Positions 46,241-58,788 of a stretch of 64,000 nt of DNA are shown piece after piece. A model generated the notes under the pieces. It did not search any database, was not told where the DNA came from, and saw only the letters and a list, made by a program, of their open reading frames with translations. The DNA comes from Ceraceosorus guamensis (Eukaryota > Basidiomycota > Exobasidiomycetes > Ceraceosorales > Ceraceosoraceae): NCBI RefSeq assembly GCF_003144195.1, contig NW_020290041.1:1-64000 (forward strand). The letters are read 5' to 3'. Each line of letters starts with the position of its first letter. The stretch's first letter is position 1. The position numbers and the translations under genes were made by a program.

Positions 46241-46974
46241 TCATTTGGACCCCTTGGATCTCATGGCTGCCAACTTGGCCTCCATCGCTGCGATCTTGGC
46301 CGAAGTACTATGCAGAGGAGAGGGGAGAGCATACATTCAACGAGGAATCCATCATATTTCCAAAACACGCCAGACGCTTGCTCACCCTTCCGGCCTGTTC
46401 GCATTTTTGACGATGCTCAGCGTCGTCTGCTGCTTGGTCTCTTGATGTCTGTGTCTATGAGTGGCCGAGCCGGACGATGTTTCGGGCTGAAAGACGATTG
46501 GCTTTACAGGTCTGAGCGGACCCGCGCATGCGTCCACCACCCATCATGTTCAACATCTCCACTCACCCTCACATCGGCAAATCCCACTCGGATATTTTTA
46601 CCAGCCAGCAATCTGCCATCGGTGTTGACGCGAGCCATCTCCGCGTCCTCCATCCTTGCAAATTCCACAAACGCATACCCTCTACTTCTTCCCTTTAGTT
46701 CGCCCGTCGAATAGAATACGAGATGAAGATCTTTGATGGATCCGTAAGGCTTGTAGATGGTAGCCAGCGCTGCTTCATTCACGCCTGGCGAGAGAGAGGA
46801 GACGAAGAGACGGGTACGCGATTTTGGTCGATTGTTCGTGCCTGTGCTTGTGCTCGTGCTCGTGCCTGTGCTGCTGCTCGACTTGGAAGCGGAAGGACGG
46901 GATGAAGGGTAGGGAGCGAGAGGCGAGCGAGAGGAATGGCTCGTCATTGGTCGAGAAGGTAGAGACGCTGGCAT
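46241..46974 (-). CDS. Single-RRM RNA-binding protein
   Basis: Small protein with one RNA recognition motif. Exons (complement) 46241-46307, 46386-46438, 46567-46974; 175 aa. A Ser/Thr/Pro-rich N-terminus of about 48 residues precedes the RRM: RNP2 is RLFVSSLS and RNP1 is KGRSRGYAFVEF, with AEMARVNTDGRLLAGKNIRV completing the fold. The end is Lys/Ala-rich (SAKIAAMEAKLAAMRSKGSK). The two small 3' exons were accepted because they keep the frame and end in one continuous basic helix. ATG at 46974 is the first credible start, though the open frame continues upstream. Partner RNA is unknown; splicing or ribosome-biogenesis RRM proteins have similar size. Confidence 0.8.
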
Positions 46975-47756
46975 TGTGGTAGCCTGGCTCGGTAGAGGAT
47001 AGGTATGATGTGAGATGCTGCTGCTCCGAATCTGTTTGAATAGCCGCGTGGCGATGCGAAGTTGACGGTGAGTAGCGGATGTGAGAAGGCAGCTACCCGG
47101 TGTGAGGTAGCTATGATTGGCTTTTTGCCTAACAGCGAGGACCTGACAACGATTCAGCCAGCAGCTGGGCGAGGTTTGCTGTGTGACGCCCAAGACGGCT
47201 TATTCGGTTCGTGATGGTGTGAGAGAGATAAAGGTGCGGCGCACTTGGTGCATGCCTGATGATGGTGAGTTTAGATGCTCGGCGCTGAGGATCGAGAGCT
47301 GACAGCTGCGCCGAGTCAATAACGTCGGACCCCGCGCCAGCCCATGACGTTACTCCGCGGTGCTCCGGCTCCGTCTCCGTCCCACGCGTGCGGTATGCGC
47401 TCCGCTCCTCCTCTGCATTCACCATTTGCAGTTCGAGTCTGCGCAAGCCAACGCGCCAAATCACTACTACACAACGAGACGCTTCCATACTTTCATCATG
47501 AATGCACCATATGTATGCTATGTTATGTACATCATTGGGGTCACTTCCAAAGCTTGAGGAAATGGCTCGGACACTCACTTGAATTCGTGACTCGGCTAGG
47601 CAGTCGACTCACTCCTCGCGATAGTGGGAGGGTATACTCTATCCTTGAGCCGCGAACCCTGATTGCGAGGGCCACCAAACAAAGCTTCGATAGCAGCGCA
47701 GCAGACATACATACCTACACGCCAGGCGGGAGCGCAGGGCGCTCTCATGTCGAGCA
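46975..47756. promoter_or_regulatory. Divergent promoter region RRM gene / APC transporter
   Basis: 782 bp separate the two ATGs. I see no gene or long repeat. GAATTCGTGACTCG near 47581 is another copy of the dispersed CGTGA-type word. Confidence 0.45.
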
Positions 47757-50700
47757 ATGGCATCGATACCGACGGGAGCGCTTCGCCAATTCCCCTCCTC
47801 GTCCTCTTCACCGAGCGGTAGCAAAGACACAGTAGCTGCAGGGACTGTGCAAGAGACTGTGGACGCAGCAGCCACCTCTCCCAGCACACCTTCAGCAAAT
47901 CAAACAGGGACGAGTTGCGGCATCTTGCACCACACTCGGACCAGCCCTGTCTCAGTGCAAGTGAACTCGGCCTTGTCCCAGTCGCCCACCGAAAGTGTGG
48001 CCAAAGGTAAGGGAAAAGGCAAAGGCAGGAGGTTGAGCTTCGGCAATAGTAGCAGGAAACACACGCCAAATCATACGCATGATGGGTGGGAAGGGATGGA
48101 TAGGGACTTGGCACCTCGATTGAGGCTTGATGGGGTGGAGGGAGGGGGCCAAGCTTGGTCCATTGCGCGAGGCGGTGAGTGTATCGGGGCAAGGTGTGCT
48201 GAGAGAGTCACCCCACTGACCAAATGGCTTTCCGCGCCTCTCTCGACGCAGAGAGCGATATCGCGGACATCATCCCTCATCACTATCAGGCTCTGGACCT
48301 TGACCTCGGCGCTTCGAACGCAGTAGAACCAAATGCTGCGGCCAATTCGCGCTCTTACGATCAAGCACTGGCGCACCGTTCGAGCCCGCCATGCGCAGCG
48401 CGCTCCTTGTACGCCCCTCCGGGCGAAAGTCCGTTGAGAAGGAGGAGATATTCAAATACACGTCGAATGGTCGATATGGATGATCGTGCAGTGGAACAAG
48501 CCTACGAGCTGAGCAATACCGCAACACAGACGAGCAGGCAGCGTCAAGCGTCCAATTCGTCCGCTTATCCCCCAAGCTTTGCCGAATCTCAGTGTGAGTG
48601 GAGAGCAGCTGCGTCGAGAAGAATTGCCACAATTTTGCTGCAACGAGCTGAGAGGCAATGACTGCCATGCGTGCATGCATGACGTCCAACTTGTCTGTTC
48701 GCGCAGTCGCTACCATCATACGCAGACAGCGCAAACGCAGAATTTTCTCGCCTACTTTTGAGAGATTGGAGAGCGGAGATGCGGTGGTGGGCGAGGAGGA
48801 AGTGGCACAAGGCGAAGCTTGCGCCGTGCAGCGCAAAGGAAGACGTCTTAGTGGCGGCCGCAGCCGCAGGCGAGGGCACTCTGCGGCGAACAGGTCGGCC
48901 GCAGCTCACTTTGATGGCAAGGAGAAGCACCATCATCGTCGTCATTCGAACGGTACTTACCCTGTCGAGCAGTGTGCGGATCCTGGCGCGTGCGACTCTT
49001 TCCACGTTGACGATGCGCTCGATTCAGGCTCGTCGGATTGGGAGTTTGCAGGATGGGGCAGCATGTCTATGCTCGTCTTCAACCAGACTGAGCTGGATTC
49101 TGCCAAGCACAAAGTGCTCCGTCGACCGGTCGCGATGCTTGGGCAATGGCGCGCGTTCGCACTAGCAGGCAACGCCGTGACGGGAAGTGCCTTCTACTCT
49201 CTTCCTGCCGTGTTGGCCGTGAGCGGCGCATTGAGTCCGATCGGCATGGCCCTCGCTGCGCTGCTGCTTTGGCCTTTCAGACCCATCCTCGTCGAATTGG
49301 CTAGCGCACTCGGAGGCTCGGATGCGGGAAACTTTACCTACCTTACAAACTCTACCAGTGGAGCTACACTCTTTCCGCTACTTGCTGCCGCTTTCAATCT
49401 CTTGGACGCGCTAGCTACGGGCGCGGTGAGCGCTGCAACAGCTGCAAGCTATATTTCTGCGGAAACCGCTTCGACGACGACGACGACGACGCATGTGGAT
49501 ATGAAATTGATCAGCGTGCTACTCATACTGGCAACATCCATCATCTGTCTAATGGGAATCAAGGACAGTTCCAAAGTTGCACTTGGCATGATCTCTTTGC
49601 ACCTCGTCACCATGCTCATCCTAATCATCGCTGGACTCATCAGCTGGATCAGAATGGGCAATGTGCAACTACGTTCCAACTGGGTCGATTTTTTCCATGG
49701 AGATGCAGTCTCTACCGTAAGCAGACGCACATTGACGCGACGCAGCAGCGGCAGCGAAAAGAGTGCAGTGAGAATCGTCTTTGATGCTACTTGCTTGGCT
49801 TTTGTTGGCCTGACGGGCGTGGAGACCACTCCGGCGTATGTGGCGTCGGTCAAGAGAGGCAGCTTTGAAAAAGCTCTGAGGAACTTGCACATATCTATCC
49901 TTACCGAGCCTATGCTTGCCTTGCTCATCGTGGCTGTCATGCCGTGAGTGCTGCTGGCGTCGAATTGTGACCGTACTTTGGAGCTGACGCAACGCACTCC
50001 TCTCGTTCGGACGCAGCCTCTCATCATCCATCGGCACGCCCAACATTCTAGCCAGTCTGGCTCAAAACAGTACGGGAGCATGGTTGCGATACTTGGTATT
50101 GACCGATGCCTGTATAGTGCTCAGCGGAGGCATCATCACGGGCGTAGTAGCTTTGTGCGGCACAGTGGAAGCTTTGGTCTCGAGCAAGGTCTTGCCGGGA
50201 TTTTTGTCCTGGACTTTGCCGCGAACGGCAACGATGGCTAACGCTGTACTGCTCTTTGCGGCGTTGACCATGTGTATGTGCGCTACGGCTCGCTTTGACT
50301 TGACGGTGCTTAGCGGCGTTTGTGAGTGGGAGGAATACGGTTGACACGTAGGCAGAGAGCTATCACCTCATGGGCTTCCACCTGCATCAGCTGACATTGT
50401 GAACTTTTCGTCGTTGCGCGCTAGTCTCTATGGTCTTCCTGTGCGTCCTTACGTGCTTTCCTATCTCCTTGCTCTGCATCGTGAGTCCCTTGCCTGCTTA
50501 TGAATGGGCAGGTTGCCAAGATTGACCATGCTTCCCTTCCCTTTGCCTCTCTTCTGCAGCTCCATTCTCGACGCACTCTGCCTCGCGAACGCAAAGCTTC
50601 GATGCTCGTCATTGTGACATCGCTTTGCATTGGACTTGTTGCTATAGCAGGCAATGCGGCTCTAGCACCCGTCACATTGGCTCAAATGGTAGCGTACACA

Positions 50701-51511
50701 GCAGTCATACTCTTCGTCCTGCTCGCTCTGCATTATCGCATCGCGCTGGTCAAGATGTTCCTCTGGACCATCGCACAGGAATGGACGCTTTGGAACAGAA
50801 GTTCGAGGATCAGAAAGAACGCTAAGAGCAAAGATGGACTCAATCGATCTTCCGCTTGGAGGAAGAGCATCATGGAGTGGATCAGAAAGAATAGGTCGGA
50901 CGTCGTAGTGTATTTCACAAAGACGGACGAAATTTCCACCTTGGTCAGGGTGCTCAGCTATATCCATGAGGTAAGGTCCACGAGCCTGCACGAAACAACA
51001 CGGCGTGCCTTGCTGATGAACGTGTCCTCGTTTTGCTTCGACTCTCCATTCTAAGCACGAACCGGCTTGTTCTCGCGTCATTCTCGTACACTGTTTCGAC
51101 CGCGTTTTGCATATTCCATCGGAGCTCGAAGCCAATAGTCAATTGGTGGATGAAAGCTTTCCAACCATCACCGTCGACCTGATCTTTGGTGAGAGTCTTC
51201 ACACTGCTTTCGGGTTTATTCTGCATCATCGCGCAAGACTTATCAGCCTTTGACACGCTTCTTCGACATGTGCCGCGCCGCCAGTCCAAGCAGAATTTAC
51301 TCCAATCGTCGTGCAGGCTTTATCGGACAGGTTGGGAATGCCTACTAGCAGAATGTTCATCTCTTGTCCCTCTGGCTCAGGTATCATTCAGCAGGCAGAT
51401 TGCTCTTCAAACGTGTCTCCCTCGAGCACACCGAGCACGAGCGCCGCGAACCTTTCTTCTCACTTTGAGCTGCCAGAATTTGGAGGTTTGCGCATCATTA
51501 CCAGCCACTGA
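47757..51511 (+). CDS. APC-superfamily amino-acid transporter with long cytosolic N-terminus
   Basis: Membrane permease of the amino acid/polyamine/organocation superfamily. Exons 47757-48174, 48252-48593, 48707-49943, 50017-50321, 50425-50480, 50560-50970, 51056-51188, 51294-51511; 1039 aa. About 400 hydrophilic residues rich in Ser, Arg and His come first, much longer than in typical permeases. The transport core starts QWRAFALAGNAVTGSAFYSL, then PFRPILVELASALGG, SDAGNFTYLTNSTSGATLF and the substrate-region motif LAFVGLTGVETTPAYVASVK. About twelve segments are visible up to HYRIALVKMFLWTIA. The C-terminal about 190 residues are soluble and include HCFDRVLHIPSELEANSQLV and VVQALSDRLGMPTSRMFISC, a fold I cannot name. 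Similar long APC proteins are known in basidiomycetes; the substrate cannot be read from sequence. Confidence 0.85.
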
Positions 51512-52002
51512 CACCGCCAGACGCGACGTCTGACCACGTCTGTTTCGCACCAGCAGCCACGCACACTTGCAAATCCACCCCCATCGCTGCAACGTCGCTG
51601 GAATTGACCAGTCACCCACGTTATCTGCTACATCTTGGTCGACATTGCAATGCATGCCATGTACTGTCGTCTCTGATTCGCTCTGCTCTGTGCGACAGAC
51701 AGCGCATATATTCTCATGGATAGGGTCGTCAACTACGACGTTCTGCGGGAAGGAATTTATGAGGGAAGAGGACAAGGGTGAAAAATGGTGTGGTGGATGC
51801 ATGAATACAGGGCGCCTCCAGAGGCGCACTTGCAACTGGACAACATGGATGCATACTTGGACATTTTGGTGTGAAGTGACTCTTGGTGTTTCGCATTGTG
51901 ATCGGTGAAGCTGGAATGCGGATGAGAATGAGGCCCGAATTGGACGCTCCGGGAAATCTACAACCTTGCTGAAGTCGACGGTCCCGATGGATCTTGCGTT
52001 TT
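51512..52002. other. Convergent 3' intergenic region
   Basis: About 490 bp between converging stops. Short frames on both strands are not supported by any motif. Confidence 0.5.
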
Positions 52003-54695
52003 CTATAAGCCCAAGCTCGGACGCGCGTCAGGCGAACCCTTGCGGTCGAAATTGGAGCAGTCGAACGGTTTCGTCGATGCTCCTCGTGCCAGACGGCCCT
52101 TGAGCTCTTTAAGCTCTCGCTCGACCTTATCCTTGTGCAGCTCCAAGCCGACGATCTTCTTTGTGAAATACTCTCTCGAGCGACTGTGCTCCTCTTGCAG
52201 GAACTCTATCGTCTTGTCCTTCTCTTGCAAGCTCTGCTCCAAGGTGGAAAACTTCAATGCATGAGCGTCATTCCTCTCCTTGATCGCCTCTTCCCAAGCA
52301 ATGTCGTCTGCGCGCCTGAGCTGCTCAGACTCGGCCGACTGCGACTGATATCGATTCGACACTCCTTGCATCTCGTCCTGCTGATGAGAGGTGATTTGAA
52401 AGGGTAAAGCCTCGACGTCTGGGCTTGCCTGCTCGCGTGGTTGTGGTTGATGTTCGATGCGCTGATACTTCTTGGCGTGCTCTTCTTGGAGCTCAGCAGA
52501 AATTTCTTCTCGCAGCTTACGCTTCATTGCGTCAGTCTGTGCTTGAAATGCCATGGTCATCTCCTTCCTGAGAGACTCGCGCGCCTGCTCAAGCTCATCC
52601 TGGAACCACAAAGGGCCAGAAAGCATGAGTGTACGCATTGGGGCCTGACGGACGCACGTCACTTACCGCGTGGTGAGGGACAGGAGCAGGATGGTGATTG
52701 GTCTGCGGAATGGCAGTCCTTGGCGGTAGTAGGTGGCTCGCGGCCGCCGCATTACTTATGGAATACTGCGAAGGAAGCTGAAGCTCAGGTCAGTACGTGT
52801 GTGTTTGTATCGTGGGGCACCGAACTCACCACCCAAGGCAGGGCAGGGTGCGTTGCATTTGTGTTGTCTCTCGCTACACCGCTCGATGAACCCTCGATTG
52901 AACGAAGCCTCTCTGCATCGGATGGGGGTAGGCCTGGGCATTGCGCACGAGCAGAGTAGCGTTCTTGGGGAAGGTGGCTGTCTTCATGCTTGATGGACTG
53001 CGGGGCGAGAGGTGCTGATTGAGAGCGGTGACTGTGCGCACCCGCCCCGGACATCGTCACATTTGCTAGGCCAAGATGGTCCGCTGATGATGTGTGCGCG
53101 GAGCTGACGTCGGCTTGTGGCGGTCCGGCCAGCTGCATAGTGCGGAAACCGGACAGCCAAGGAAATTGCGATTCCTTCCCCTCTAGAATATGAGCATCCG
53201 TCTCGAGAAGTATCCGCATGTGTTGAGTGGGAGCCGACGAGGCCGCCTGCCGAATCTGGTCGAGACTGAGCTTACGCGATGAAACCTGAAGATTTTGCAG
53301 CACATCATCCACCAACCTCTCAAGGTGTTCCACCTGTGTGAGGACAGTTGTGAAAAGGGCTTCCCTCTTCGGCGCGCGAGCGCTATCGTAATGCGGCATT
53401 ATAGCTCTCCAGATCACCGAGGATCGACACGTTTGATATGCCGTATGTGCAAGATTCATGCACCACGGATGACCCTCAGCAACCGTACACTGGCGTATGA
53501 ACAGAGCTTGGTCTGTGGGATGCGCCTTCAAATGATTTACTAGCACCACACGGTCGTGCTCCGACCACTGCTCGGCTACGTAAGATTCTGGGCCTTGTTG
53601 CAAGCCTGCGTCCTGCTCTTGCTCCTCTTGGTGGTGCTCTTCGATCTTGCACGAGGTCGTGACACCCGAAACATCTGGGGTGCGGTCTAGGGATGTGTAG
53701 AATGAGGCAACATGAGGGGGCGGGGAAAGGGATGCGGCTGTATTCTGCTCACGCGATCCCTGAGCAGGACTGGCGGCGGCAGATCTGAGCACCGCGTGTT
53801 GCGGTGAGAGGTCAGAGCAAAGCGTCCCGGGACCGTCGAGAGGGGCAAGCACTCCGATGGATGCTGCGCTAGAATCGACTGCTGAAGCTGCACCCTGTGG
53901 GCTCTGTCCAAGCGCTTCTGACTGCTGTTGTTGCCATTGGAGACCGCTGGCAGGTTCGTGCTTGATTTCGGCTTGCTGATTGGCGGTGGTCTGGTACGAC
54001 GTCAAAGGAGCCAACTTCTGCTGCATTGAAGCATCGCTGAGTGCAGACGTCGCCAAGTTGGGCTGAGACGTTTCGCTATGGTGATCGAGTTGCGACTGAC
54101 CGGGGCTCTGATGATGAAGAGTGGTCGACGCAGGACCTGATGGGCTCATCGATGAGGTGTTTGCGACATGTCCAGCTTGCGCCTGACTGGCAATCTGTTC
54201 ACACGATGTCAGCGCCGATGAGCTCGGTGAACGTGTCGGAGACACCCCTACACCCTTGCGCGGAGAAGCCGCGAGTGAATGCGGAGTGGAGAGAGGTTTG
54301 ACTGTGGGATCGGGTCTAGGCGTGACGTGCGTTGCACCTGTCTGTGATACACTCAGAGGGCGAGACGCGATTGAGTTGTGTTTCGGCTTGGACTTCTGCT
54401 CAGCGCCTTTGGTCAGAGTTGCGGCCGGTGACTTAGGTTGCATGCCACCTGTCTTGGGAGTCTGTCGTGGCGGTGGTGGTGGACGCGCGGTGGGCGAAGG
54501 ACTTCCTGAGAGTGCGTATGCGGCGCCGTCGGTTGGCATCGCAAGAGCTCGAGTGGGGGGCGATCTGGCACTGTTCTCTCCAACATTGCTTCTTGCAACA
54601 GCTTGCAAGTGTTCGGCTGACAAGAATCCTCGCGTGTTGCCACGGTTCTCCCCTAAAGCAGGCCTGTTGACTCCTGGTGCAAGTGATTTGGCCAT
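52003..54695 (-). CDS. Disordered protein with a possible Myb-like domain and a C-terminal coiled coil
   Basis: Exons (complement) 52003-52599, 52667-52765, 52830-54695; 853 aa, every intron in phase 0. The first about 370 residues are Ser/Pro/Gln/Ala-rich. A compact region near 372-450 (EQWSEHDRVVLVNHLKAHP, then CRSSVIWRAIMPHYDSA) has the aromatic spacing of a Myb/SANT-like helix bundle, a weak assignment. A second disordered stretch is followed by a charged coiled coil over about 655-830 (ELEQARESLRKEMTMAFQAQ, LEQSLQEKDKTIEFLQEEHS, ELHKDKVERELKELKGRLA). The design suggests a nuclear scaffold or chromatin factor, which is inference only. Divergent from POP2. Confidence 0.75.
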
Positions 54696-55548
54696 GTTGG
54701 CACGATAGTCATTCGCTAGGCAGGTAGGCCCTCATGGAATGTTATCGTTGAGTCCATAGATCTACGATGACGAAGATCGCTGCCCAAGACCGATTTGATG
54801 TGCCCGACGCGGGTGAGAAAGCGTCGTCGTGATGGACCTCCACCAGCTTCACGACGAGCACGATAGGATGGGATTTGCATGCTCATCCACAGGCTTTTCT
54901 TGTGCTGCGCTTCTCCAGAGATCTTACATGCTAAGCTGACGACGTCTCAATCTTGACGAAGAAAAGAGATGTTTAAAGGTGGCTTCGAGGTTGGTTCCTT
55001 CTACTGGCCTTTTGGATGCCGCGTCTTGGGACGAGACGTACCACTGACCGAATGACCAGTCACGAGTCTCACGTTCTCGGCTAGCTGGAGCGCGGGGGTT
55101 AACGCTCCAGGCAATTCGTGCACACGTGACCCAAATTGAGCAGCCATCAGTGCTGCGTCTACGCGCAGGCGGTCCACCTCCCTTGATGCTTCGTCTGGAC
55201 GACCACCTTGGCTAAATCTATAGAACCTATCTCGACCACCACACAGACACCGCTGGCAACGGACAGGCTTCAATTCTCAACCACGTCTCATGAAGTCGTT
55301 TGACTTGCTTGCTGCCTTGACATCGTAGCGACTGCTCATCGGCTAGAGCGTACCCAATCCAGCTGAAATTCCTCACTGCATCGCTCCAAGATACCTGCTA
55401 GCTTTGGTGGCTGCAGTACGACTAACAAACGTCGCCCTATCAGCAAGCGTCCAATCGCGATCGCTCCGGCGTACCAGCTCCCATCTTGCGCGGCCGGGCC
55501 GTTGAGATCAAGTAGACTGATAGATCTCTACGCTAGAGGCTTGTCAAG
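54696..55548. promoter_or_regulatory. Divergent promoter region Myb-like gene / POP2
   Basis: 853 bp between start codons. The word AGTCACGAGT occurs near 55058. A minus frame at 55001-55273 lacks any motif. No gene is supported. Confidence 0.5.
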
Positions 55549-56865
55549 ATGACGGGCCGCATTCGGGAGGTTTGGGCCCACAATGTGGAGAGCGAGATGG
55601 CTGCTTTGCGGGAAGCCATCATCAAGTATCCTTACGTCGCCATGGTGAGTGGCGGCGTGCTCATCTGGCGCGATCTCTGATGGTGTGCTGCGTTCACTGC
55701 CCATCGTGCTGATCCCACCGCATCTAAAATCCGCTCCATTGCGCATACAGGACACTGAATTCCCAGGCATCGTGGCAAGACCGATCGGAACTTTCAAAGG
55801 ATCCTCCGACTATCACTACCAGACACTGAGATGTAACGTGGACCTCTTGAAGCTCATCCAGCTGGGCATCACTCTGAGCGACGAGAACGGAGAGCTGCCA
55901 CCGCCCAACGAGGTCTGCACTTGGCAGTTCAACTTCAGCTTCTCAGTCAAGTGAGTGTGCCAAGTAGCCTCGCTCACTTCCATGTGCGCTGAAGAGGAGC
56001 GATCTCACATTCGGCGCCCACCAGTGACGATATGTGCGCTCCTGAATCACTTGAGCTGCTGCACAAAGCCGGACTGGACTTTGAGAGGCATGAGAGGATG
56101 GGCATAGATGTCGAGCACTTCGGCGAGCTCCTCATCACTTCCGGCTTAGCTCTCTTCGACGATGTCAAGTGGGTCAGCTTCCACTCGTGAGTGTCTTCGA
56201 TGCGAACGTACATCAAGCACTACACTATCATCATTGACGCGTGTTGCTCGTCATCTCAGGGGCTACGACTTTGGCTACTTGTTGAAGGTGGTGACCTGCT
56301 CCCCCTTGCCCTCTCAAGAGTCAGACTTCTTTACGCTGCTTAGGCTTTGGTTCCCTTGTGTATACGACATCAAGTATCTCATGAGGAGCTGCAAGACGCT
56401 CAAAGGAGGACTACAAGATGTTGCCGACGATCTCGGGGTCTCTAGAATTGGCCAGCAACATCAAGCAGGTAGTGACTCTTTGCTTACTGCGAACACATTC
56501 TTCAAGCTGAGAAACGTCTATTTTGACGGAGTCATCGATGACTCGAAGTATCTGTGAGTAGCAAGAGGCTCGACGACCGTGTTTTGGCTCCATCTCTGAC
56601 AGCGGCGCCCTACATCTCATGTATCTTGCTTGCTAGCGGCTGTCTGTACGGCTTCAGCACTCACGCAAACCGAGCTGTGGGTAGCACGACTGCTTCTACA
56701 TCTGCTGCGAATGCTGCTGCTGCCGGCGTCTCCAGCTCCATACCCACCACGCCATCTCAACACGGCCCAGAGACTGGCATGACTCCCTCCAAAGCCCATC
56801 CTAATGCTTCTGACAGGCGAGACTTCTCCAAGACGCCCATGGGAACATTGGGAGGTGAGAGGTAA
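55549..56865 (+). CDS. POP2: CCR4-NOT deadenylase subunit POP2/CAF1
   Basis: DEDD-family 3'-5' exoribonuclease that shortens mRNA poly(A) tails within the CCR4-NOT complex. Exons 55549-55644, 55751-55950, 56025-56186, 56260-56553, 56637-56865; 326 aa. The protein starts [19 protein letters not shown]; the acidic catalytic residues are all visible: Asp33 and Glu35 in [15 protein letters not shown], Asp156 in [10 protein letters not shown], Asp189 in [20 protein letters not shown] and Asp225 in [34 protein letters not shown] is diagnostic. The C-terminal about 65 residues are Ser/Thr/Ala-rich and likely disordered. The DEDD core is full length, so the enzyme should be active. Convergent with the next gene, 213 bp apart. 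Confidence 0.95.
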
Positions 56866-57078
56866 ATTCTCCCAGTCACCTCGACTCTCAGCGCCTACAG
56901 TCAGACAGCACATCGCCTCGCACCTGCATGTATTCTAGTCATCTTTTGGATCAATGAGAATAACAGCCGCTTCGAGCTTCAAAGCAACATTAGCGGGTGA
57001 AGTAGATCGTGTGAGGGTTGGAGAGGAATGGAGCGAGCAGTGGGACTTTGAATAAGGCAGGATGGCCCGGATTGGGGA

Positions 57079-58631
57079 CTATGGCTCGCCGAGCCAAGCC
57101 TGCGCGACCGGCCTAGGGACTCGCAGTTTGATTTGTCTGGGAATGTTGTCTTTGGTCAGACGCTCGCCCTGCCAAGCAATGCGGCCCTTTGTGCGTTGAG
57201 GTGACTTATCGGTGAAAGCGTCGTACGAGGGGCTGTGCTGGTCTGCCGACATTTTTTGAACTCGAGGTGCGCCTACGTGGCGAGACAGGCCTTGCGATGC
57301 TTTGGAGGGCTCTTGCTGCTGAAATCCTGGCTCACGTCCTCCTCTAAACATCTTGCCGACTTCCTCCCAGCAAGCTTTCAATGCGCCACAACGCTTCTGA
57401 AGAACGTGCTGGCCATAGCGCGGAGATCGTCCCGAGGAACATCAAAGGCGACTCTTCCAGTTTCAACACCCAAGTCTATCCCAACCAGGTCGTCCATGCC
57501 GATCAGTCACGTACCTCGGTAGAGTTTTCAGTGGTCGTAATGACTGCGCGAGACTAAGCAAAGCAGAAGGAGCAGTCATCTGAACACCTTTCCTTCCGAA
57601 TCAATGGCCCGTGCCCACACACAGCTACTTACCTCGATAGGCGTGCTAGACGGCACTTTGTCAGGAGTCTGCACGGGCTGCGGTGCAACTTGAGGTTTGA
57701 CGGCTGTTGGTTTCGTGGGACCGATGATTTCTACGGGTCGAGGAACGCGAGTGACAGGCCCATTGATGGAGGGGCGACTAGGGTAGCCTTGCCATCCCCA
57801 GTGACTTCGCAATTTCGGCACATCAGGGACTTGATATGCTTTGCTTTCAGGCTTGGGTCCTCCTCCCCACCTTATCTTGGCGAGCCGCTCCAATTCTTGC
57901 GCGCCATAGTAATCTGCAAGAGGTGCTCGCTTCTGCATCATGCCCGCCACGGGAGCGACAAGCCTAACCTCTGCGCCGAGTGGAGAACGGCGGTGAATGC
58001 CGCCTTGCTTATACATCCTTTTCAAATCTGCCAATTGACTGTCAATCTGGTCCACACTCTTGAGACCGAAACCTCCATCGGCGGTGATCTTCATGCCATT
58101 GGTCTTGTACACGACCGTGTTGCCTTTCTTCAAGTCCATCATGACGTGGAAGCCACCCTTTCTGTAGTTTTGACGAGCAGTGGCGCTCTTGGCAAAGCTG
58201 TGCCGATGTAAAGGTCAGCACGTCGCTGCGAGACGGTAGGCGTGCCAATCCTATCTCGCTCACGTAGTTCCTGCGCCGATGCCGTGTTTGTAAGTGATCT
58301 TAGCAGTGTCCTTGACGTACCTGCCTGCCGTCTTGAGACCAGTGATGACTCCTCCCAACGGCGATCGACGGCTTAGCGGTGCAGAAGCTTGTCGAGCCAG
58401 CAAGGAGCGTCGATGGCGCGGTTTGATTTTGAGCACCTTTCGAATCTTGCCAACGACCTTGCGGCCTTTCTGTTGGTTCGCGGGCGGGACATTAGCACCG
58501 TGGTTTCGCCACTTGCTTCGCATGATGGTCTGCTGATTCTTCCACGTCACATGCTCAGCCTTGTAAGCTAGACGCACTTTGGAACTCAGAGCGTACCTGC
58601 GCTCACACAGCAAATCACAAGAATGGCGCAT
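57079..58631 (-). CDS. Basic protein of unknown function
   Basis: I do not recognise a family. Exons (complement) 57079-57396, 57515-57553, 57633-58197, 58264-58631 give 429 aa with frame kept at each junction. The N-terminal third is rich in Arg and Lys (KGRKVVGKIRKVLKIKPRHR), the middle holds GGFHVMMDLKKGNTVVYKTN and LADLKRMYKQGGIHRRSPLG, then Pro-rich sequence, and the end is again basic (RTKGRIAWQGERLTKDNIPR). No membrane segment. The 5' end is uncertain: an ATG at 58788 opens MLSRRAYKIALPIGKSSLKN and can be joined (58692-58788 to a junction at 58576, donor GTTTGA) to give 443 aa with a possible mitochondrial presequence. The last acceptor could also be at 57408. Mitochondrial location is a guess from charge. 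Confidence 0.6.
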
Positions 58632-58788
58632 GTTAGCGTCACACTATGACATCGTGAGACTTCAGTAGGGCATTGCCTACTGACATCAAACCTGCTTTCG
58701 GACCGTGCGCTTTAGTCACGGTCCAAAGATTTTTCAGGCTACTTTTCCCGATCGGAAGAGCGATCTTGTAGGCTCGGCGGCTCAACAT

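Noticed and set aside
49449-50081. 210-codon minus-strand frame opposite the APC transporter
   Set aside because: The plus strand has the conserved permease motifs in a spliced frame; the minus frame crosses an intron of that gene.
57400-57514. Frame VAFDVPRDDLRAMA as the true last exon of the unknown gene
   Set aside because: No acceptor gives phase 0 into this frame after the exon ending at 57515; the frame ending at 57079 joins cleanly. Kept as a finding about alternative ends.
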